This document shows, one piece after another, positions 6,970 to 7,873 of a DNA stretch of 7,873 nucleotides; position 1 is the first letter of the stretch; every line of letters starts with the position of its first letter. The position numbers and the translations under genes are program-made. The stretch is from assembly GCA_937892405.1 (NCBI GenBank), contig CALAFS010000018.1:1-7873 (forward strand), read 5' to 3'. This stretch comes from an uncultured Clostridia bacterium (GTDB lineage: Bacteria > Bacillota > Clostridia > Oscillospirales > CAG-272). The notes beneath the pieces are model-generated. The model searched no databases. It was not told where the DNA came from and saw only the letters and a list, made by a program, of their open reading frames with translations.

Positions 6970-7596
6970 TCAATGGGGATAACGGTTCATCGCCTCTTCG
7001 ATCTTTCCTTCGGCGATCAGACGGGTCGCCGAGATGATGTCGGGATGACGCGCGGCGATGGCGGCGCGATCCTCCTCGGGCGGCGTGCCGAGCACCCAGT
7101 CGGCGAGATCGTAATCGGGGTGCGGCTTCTGCCCCACGCCGATCTTGATACGCGGAAAGTTCTCGCTCCCGAGGGAAGCAATAATGCTTTTCAATCCGTT
7201 GTGTCCACCGGCAGAGCCCTTCTTGCGAATCCGGATCACCCCGGGGGCAAAGCTGATCTCGTCGTGAAGAACGAGAATCCGCTCGGGCGGGATTTTATAG
7301 AAGTTTGCGGCTTCGGCAACCGCCTTGCCCGAGAGGTTCATAAAGGTCAGCGGCTTCATTAAAAGGGCGGTTTCTCCGGCGAGATTTGCCGTGCCGACAA
7401 GGGCGGAAAACTTCGCGCGGTCGACGCTGACGCCGAGACTTGCGGCAAGAGCGTCGAGGGCGCAAAAGCCGGCGTTGTGCCGCGTCTTCTTATACTCTTC
7501 CCCGGGATTACCGAGTCCGACAATCATAAAGGTCGGCGGAGTGGTCGGCTGCGGCTTTTGCGTCTCGATCTGTTTGAAGAGGTCAAATATACTCAT
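6970..7596 (-). CDS. pth: Peptidyl-tRNA hydrolase (Pth)
   Basis: A cytoplasmic esterase that releases tRNA from peptidyl-tRNA dropped by stalled ribosomes. It has 208 residues, a little longer than the usual 185-195. All known active-site positions are present: Asn30 in GLGNPG, His40 in RHNAG (the catalytic base, His20 in E. coli), Asn87 in TFMNLSG, Asp112 in LHDEISF and Asn133 in GGHNGLKS. The extra length is a 23-residue N-terminal extension, with an amphipathic start (MSIFDLFKQIE) and a Pro/Thr-rich linker, before the core begins at Met24. I kept the ATG at 7596 because it overlaps the nadE stop as ATGA, which suggests translational coupling. The region upstream of Met24 shows no ribosome-binding site. 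The site before 7596 is itself only purine-rich (GAAAAGAA), which also fits coupling. A 65-nt gap leads to mfd, so the two probably share a transcript. Confidence 0.97.
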   Translation of the reverse strand: MSIFDLFKQIETQKPQPTTPPTFMIVGLGNPGEEYKKTRHNAGFCALDALAASLGVSVDRAKFSALVGTANLAGETALLMKPLTFMNLSGKAVAEAANFYKIPPERILVLHDEISFAPGVIRIRKKGSAGGHNGLKSIIASLGSENFPRIKIGVGQKPHPDYDLADWVLGTPPEEDRAAIAARHPDIISATRLIAEGKIEEAMNRYPH

Positions 7597-7873
7597 TTTT
7601 GCAAAGAATTCTTTTCAATTTCTTCGATTTCGGAAAGCCAGAGAGCGGGCGACGCGTCCGACGGCATGCGGAAGTCGCCGCGAGGCGACAGAGTGACAGA
7701 GCCGACCTTCGGCCCGTCTGGCATGCAGGAGCGCTTGAACTGCTGGGTGAGGAAGCGACGGTAGAAGACCTTCAGCCAGCCGAGAATGACCGCCTCGTCA
7801 TACACACCGCGGAAGGTATCCTTCGCGATACGGAAGACCTTCTTTGGAGAGAAGGCACAGCGGACGGTGTAGT
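7593..7873 (-). CDS. nadE: Glutamine-dependent NAD+ synthetase, C-terminal part only
   Basis: The last 92 residues of a gene whose start lies beyond the right edge. The intact enzyme amidates nicotinic acid adenine dinucleotide to NAD+, with an N-terminal glutaminase domain supplying ammonia. The frame is open from the window edge to a TGA at 7595-7593. The call rests on the very conserved C-terminal block around FKRSCMPDGPKVGSV, followed by SPRGD and RMPSDAS, and on the upstream FYRRFLTQQ. I recognise these from the long (about 600-680 residue) glutamine-using form in Clostridia, Actinobacteria and others; the short ammonia-dependent NadE lacks this ending. The glutaminase domain itself is not visible here. 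The stop codon overlaps the pth start by ATGA, so this gene probably leads, or lies within, the operon running through pth and mfd. Confidence 0.93.
   Translation of the reverse strand, partial: YTVRCAFSPKKVFRIAKDTFRGVYDEAVILGWLKVFYRRFLTQQFKRSCMPDGPKVGSVTLSPRGDFRMPSDASPALWLSEIEEIEKNSLQK

Noticed and set aside
1..7873. CRISPR array, tRNA, rRNA, insertion sequence, toxin–antitoxin or defence genes
   Set aside because: I saw no regularly spaced repeats, cloverleaf, transposase motif, terminal inverted repeats of insertion-sequence type, or small gene pairs. All coding space is taken by recognisable housekeeping genes.

Overview
This looks like chromosomal housekeeping DNA from a GC-rich member of the Firmicutes, probably class Clostridia. 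That placement is an inference. It rests on the gene order nadE–pth–mfd–PrsA-like foldase, purine-rich Shine-Dalgarno sites and GC-rich codon use; no rRNA or other marker gene is present. All six genes lie on the minus strand, so transcription runs from high to low coordinates.

From the upstream (right) end:
- The 3' end of nadE (glutamine-dependent NAD+ synthetase) enters from beyond the window.
- It overlaps pth (peptidyl-tRNA hydrolase) by an ATGA.
- A 65-nt gap holding a GC-rich hairpin separates pth from mfd (full-length transcription-repair coupling factor).
- mfd overlaps, again by an ATGA, a membrane-anchored SurA/PrsA-like protein whose parvulin-like domain looks degenerate.
- After 51 nt comes a ten-helix AEC-family (auxin efflux carrier type) permease.
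- The 183-nt gap after the permease holds a probable rho-independent terminator, a wide inverted repeat and -10-like hexamers.
- The last gene is a D-lactate dehydrogenase of the E. coli LdhA type, cut by the window's left edge just before its end.

Tight spacing from nadE to the permease suggests one operon of about five genes, closed by the terminator near 1063-1087. ldhA then forms a separate unit with its own leader. The operon mixes NAD synthesis, recycling of peptidyl-tRNA from stalled translation, rescue and repair at stalled RNA polymerase, and extracytoplasmic folding. Shared growth-linked expression explains this better than a common pathway. The permease next to ldhA could move lactate or another organic acid, but only position supports that.

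I found no tRNA, rRNA, CRISPR array, insertion sequence, phage gene or defence system. The long plus-strand open frames are explained as antisense shadows. The most useful leads are the degenerate foldase, the structured gap before ldhA, the hairpin before mfd and the N-terminal extension of Pth. I see no convincing new multi-gene system.
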